Below are positions 6,930-7,692 of a stretch of 7,692 nucleotides of DNA, in pieces. The stretch's first letter is position 1, and each line of letters starts with the position of its first letter. The position numbers and the translations under genes are program-made. A model generated the notes under the pieces. That model ran no database searches. It had not been told where the DNA came from and saw nothing but the letters and a program-made list of their open reading frames with translations. Source of the DNA: Clostridiales bacterium (GTDB lineage Bacteria > Bacillota > Clostridia > Christensenellales > CAG-138); contig WRCT01000082.1 in assembly GCA_009783775.1 (NCBI GenBank), forward strand, positions 1-7,692, read 5' to 3'.

Positions 6930-7031
6930 CCCACTGATTAAATCGTGAGGGGGAATAGCCAGCCTGCCAAAAGCTCCTAAGTTGGGGCCATTCTGATAGC
7001 CAGTCTACCCAGCGAACGATTTAATCAGGGG
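6930..7031 (-). promoter_or_regulatory. Long nested stem-loop forming the glycosyltransferase operon leader
   Basis: A perfect 13-bp inverted repeat (6934-6946 with 7016-7028) extends by three more pairs past a one-base bulge (6930-6932 with 7029-7031). Inside it, an 8-bp stem with one wobble pair (6953-6960 with 6986-6993) encloses a short CCAA/TTGG pairing (6967-6970 with 6982-6985). The octamer ATAGCCAG occurs twice (6955-6962 and 6996-7003). With the promoter at 7040-7069, transcription would begin near 7033, so this structure would form from the very 5' end of the mRNA. It matches no riboswitch or T-box that I recognise. It could instead be a small inserted palindromic element with 13-bp terminal inverted repeats. 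No ORF of note is present. Confidence 0.5.
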
Positions 7032-7039
7032 TTCCATTG

Positions 7040-7069
7040 ACTATACCATAGAAAGGGGATATCTGGCAA
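7040..7069 (-). promoter_or_regulatory. Candidate sigma-A type promoter of the glycosyltransferase operon
   Basis: On the minus strand TTGCCA (7064-7069) and TATAGT (7040-7045) are 18 bases apart. Each differs from consensus by one base, and the spacing is one longer than ideal. It lies about 146 bases before the chosen start at 6894, so the leader would be about 140 bases long and would carry the nested stem-loop. It is the best promoter seen in this gap. Confidence 0.5.
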
Positions 7070-7105
7070 TGGGGTTATTGTGTTTAGATTGTAGAATGTG
7101 CAGAT

Positions 7106-7210
7106 AAACTACAATTGAGGAAGAAAAGCCCGACGGCTTTTCCTCTGAACAATGGGTTCCGGTTACCCATCCAATGTGCCGCCGTGAGCGGCACTCCTCA
7201 ATTGTAGTTT
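7106..7210. repeat. Cloverleaf-like inverted-repeat element (MITE- or REP-like)
   Basis: Perfect 16-bp terminal inverted repeats (7106-7121 and 7195-7210) enclose three separate hairpins. These are a 7-bp stem around CGAC (7124-7141), a 6-bp ATGGGT/ACCCAT stem (7152-7157 with 7165-7170), and a perfect 7-bp GTGCCGC/GCGGCAC stem (7176-7182 with 7188-7194). Folded, either strand gives a four-stem cloverleaf of about 105 bases. It begins 24 bases after the yraN stop. It has no coding capacity of its own, and no clear target-site duplication flanks it. It could be a miniature mobile element, a dispersed palindromic repeat, or a structured 3' UTR. Confidence 0.7.
7124..7141 (-). terminator. Possible bidirectional terminator inside the cloverleaf element
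   Basis: The stem AAAAGCC/GGCTTTT with a 4-base loop gives four T residues after the stem-proximal GGC on either strand. That makes a modest intrinsic terminator for the rnhB-yraN transcript. The T-runs are short and interrupted by C, and part of the run pairs with the opposing A residues. Confidence 0.4.
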
Positions 7211-7229
7211 GTAGTTTGTACATTGTAGT
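7202..7229. repeat. Heptad tandem repeat, four copies
   Basis: Four consecutive 7-base units: TTGTAGT, TTGTAGT, TTGTACA, TTGTAGT. The array starts within the right arm of the cloverleaf element and ends five bases from the yraN stop codon. Degenerate 7-base periodicity also appears on the other side of that element, at about 7090-7104. The period matches the array at 441-468. Confidence 0.75.
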
Positions 7230-7233
7230 TTTC

Positions 7234-7593
7234 CTAAAAGGCATTCTCAATATGGTGCACCCGTCGGCTCGGCAAAAAAACCTCCGCCACATCAAAGCGC
7301 AGGGGCACGTTGAGATCGCCCTGTTGCATAAGATAAGCCGTGGCGGCCTGGCGGATATAGTGTTGCTTTTGGGGCGTGACGGCCTCGTAAGGCGCGGTCA
7401 GGCTGTTCTCGCGACGGGTTTTGACCTCCACAAAAACCAGCGTGCCCGTGCGGCGCGCGCGCATAATCAAGTCAATCTCGTAGCGCCTGCTCTTGAAGTT
7501 CTTCTCCACAAGCGCATAACCCCGCCACCGCAGATAACGCAGGGCCAGCCGTTCGCCTTTGGCGCCGGTTTTGAGATGTTGCGGCTTTTTCAT
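7234..7593 (-). CDS. yraN: YraN/UPF0102 family endonuclease-like protein
   Basis: A 119-residue, probably cytosolic protein of the family with a PD-(D/E)XK nuclease-type fold; its cellular role is not established. The family pattern is clear: TGAKGERLALRYL (9-21), KNFKSRRYEIDLI (31-43), LVFVEVKTR (52-60) and LRFDV (98-102). Presumed catalytic residues Asp41, Glu56 and Lys58 are all present, so the nuclease core looks intact. The usual Gly before the EIDL glutamate is replaced by Tyr. The ATG at 7593 overlaps the rnhB stop as ATGA, and AGAGG stands only two bases before it, so translation probably depends on coupling to rnhB. The rnhB-yraN order is common in Firmicutes. Confidence 0.92.
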   Translation of the reverse strand: MKKPQHLKTGAKGERLALRYLRWRGYALVEKNFKSRRYEIDLIMRARRTGTLVFVEVKTRRENSLTAPYEAVTPQKQHYIRQAATAYLMQQGDLNVPLRFDVAEVFLPSRRVHHIENAF

Positions 7594-7692
7594 ATCCTCT
7601 TGATAAAGGACCTGCGGTGCAGCGGGCAGGGGCCGATTTCCCGCAGGGCCTGCATATGCAACGCCGTGCCGTAGCCCTTGTTTTTGGCAAAG
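7590..7692 (-). CDS. rnhB: Ribonuclease HII, C-terminal end (cut by window edge)
   Basis: RNase HII removes RNA from RNA-DNA hybrids and nicks at single ribonucleotides in DNA. Only the last 33 residues are present: NKGYGTALHMQAL followed by GPCPLHRRSFIKRI. This matches the conserved C-terminal block (GYGT-x-x-H, then GP-x-x-x-HR-x-SF) of bacterial RNase HII. The acidic active-site residues lie upstream, outside the window. The first complete codon is at 7689-7691, and the TGA stop overlaps the yraN ATG by four bases. Confidence 0.93.
   Translation of the reverse strand, partial: FAKNKGYGTALHMQALREIGPCPLHRRSFIKRI

Noticed and set aside
6055..6948. Long plus-strand open frame, 297 codons, opposite the Gpi18-like gene
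   Set aside because: The composition is that of a shadow frame, and it lies antisense to the signal anchor, sandwich domain and DE loop of a real gene.
7472..7690. Minus-strand open frame of 72 codons at the right edge
   Set aside because: It is a shadow of rnhB and yraN, both of which are clear in their own frames.

Overview
The window looks like a chromosomal segment of a fairly GC-rich Clostridia bacterium, probably from the Oscillospiraceae/Ruminococcaceae range. The reasons are a Gram-positive type pyrimidine-nucleoside phosphorylase, a DegV-family protein, the rnhB-yraN pair, large GT-C glycosyltransferases carrying extra beta-sandwich domains, strong AGGAGG-type ribosome binding sites, and heptad tandem repeats between genes. 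Taxonomy is inferred from protein character only. Every credible gene is on the minus strand, so gene order reads from right to left. Long plus-strand frames over the GC-rich genes are shadows.

Reading in the direction of transcription: (1) The last 33 codons of ribonuclease HII (rnhB, cut by the right edge) overlap the start of yraN by ATGA. (2) A 339-base gap (6895-7233) follows. It holds heptad repeats, a 105-bp cloverleaf-like inverted repeat, a promoter, and a long nested stem-loop that would form most of the leader of the next operon. (3) An apparent operon runs from 6894 to 2069. It encodes a Gpi18-like membrane glycosyltransferase with an N-terminal sandwich domain, a 92-residue two-helix membrane protein, and an 800-residue protein in which a zinc-ribbon domain is fused in frame to a protein-O-mannosyltransferase (PMT) family enzyme. 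(4) A 250-base gap holds a strong hairpin and the degV promoter. (5) degV is followed by a 5'-truncated SGNH/GDSL hydrolase remnant. (6) A short gap with a heptad repeat and a well-formed promoter leads to the first 123 codons of pyrimidine-nucleoside phosphorylase (pdp, cut by the left edge).

The two glycosyltransferases probably work together in decorating a surface protein or glycan, using polyprenyl-phosphate sugars on the outer face of the membrane. The most unusual feature lies between them. A roughly 1-kb, visibly less GC-rich segment (about 3840-4790) carries the small membrane protein and the zinc-ribbon domain. It reads as an acquired two-gene module whose second gene has become fused to the PMT gene. 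The second unusual area is 6908-7229, where two unrelated, strongly structured elements sit back to back.
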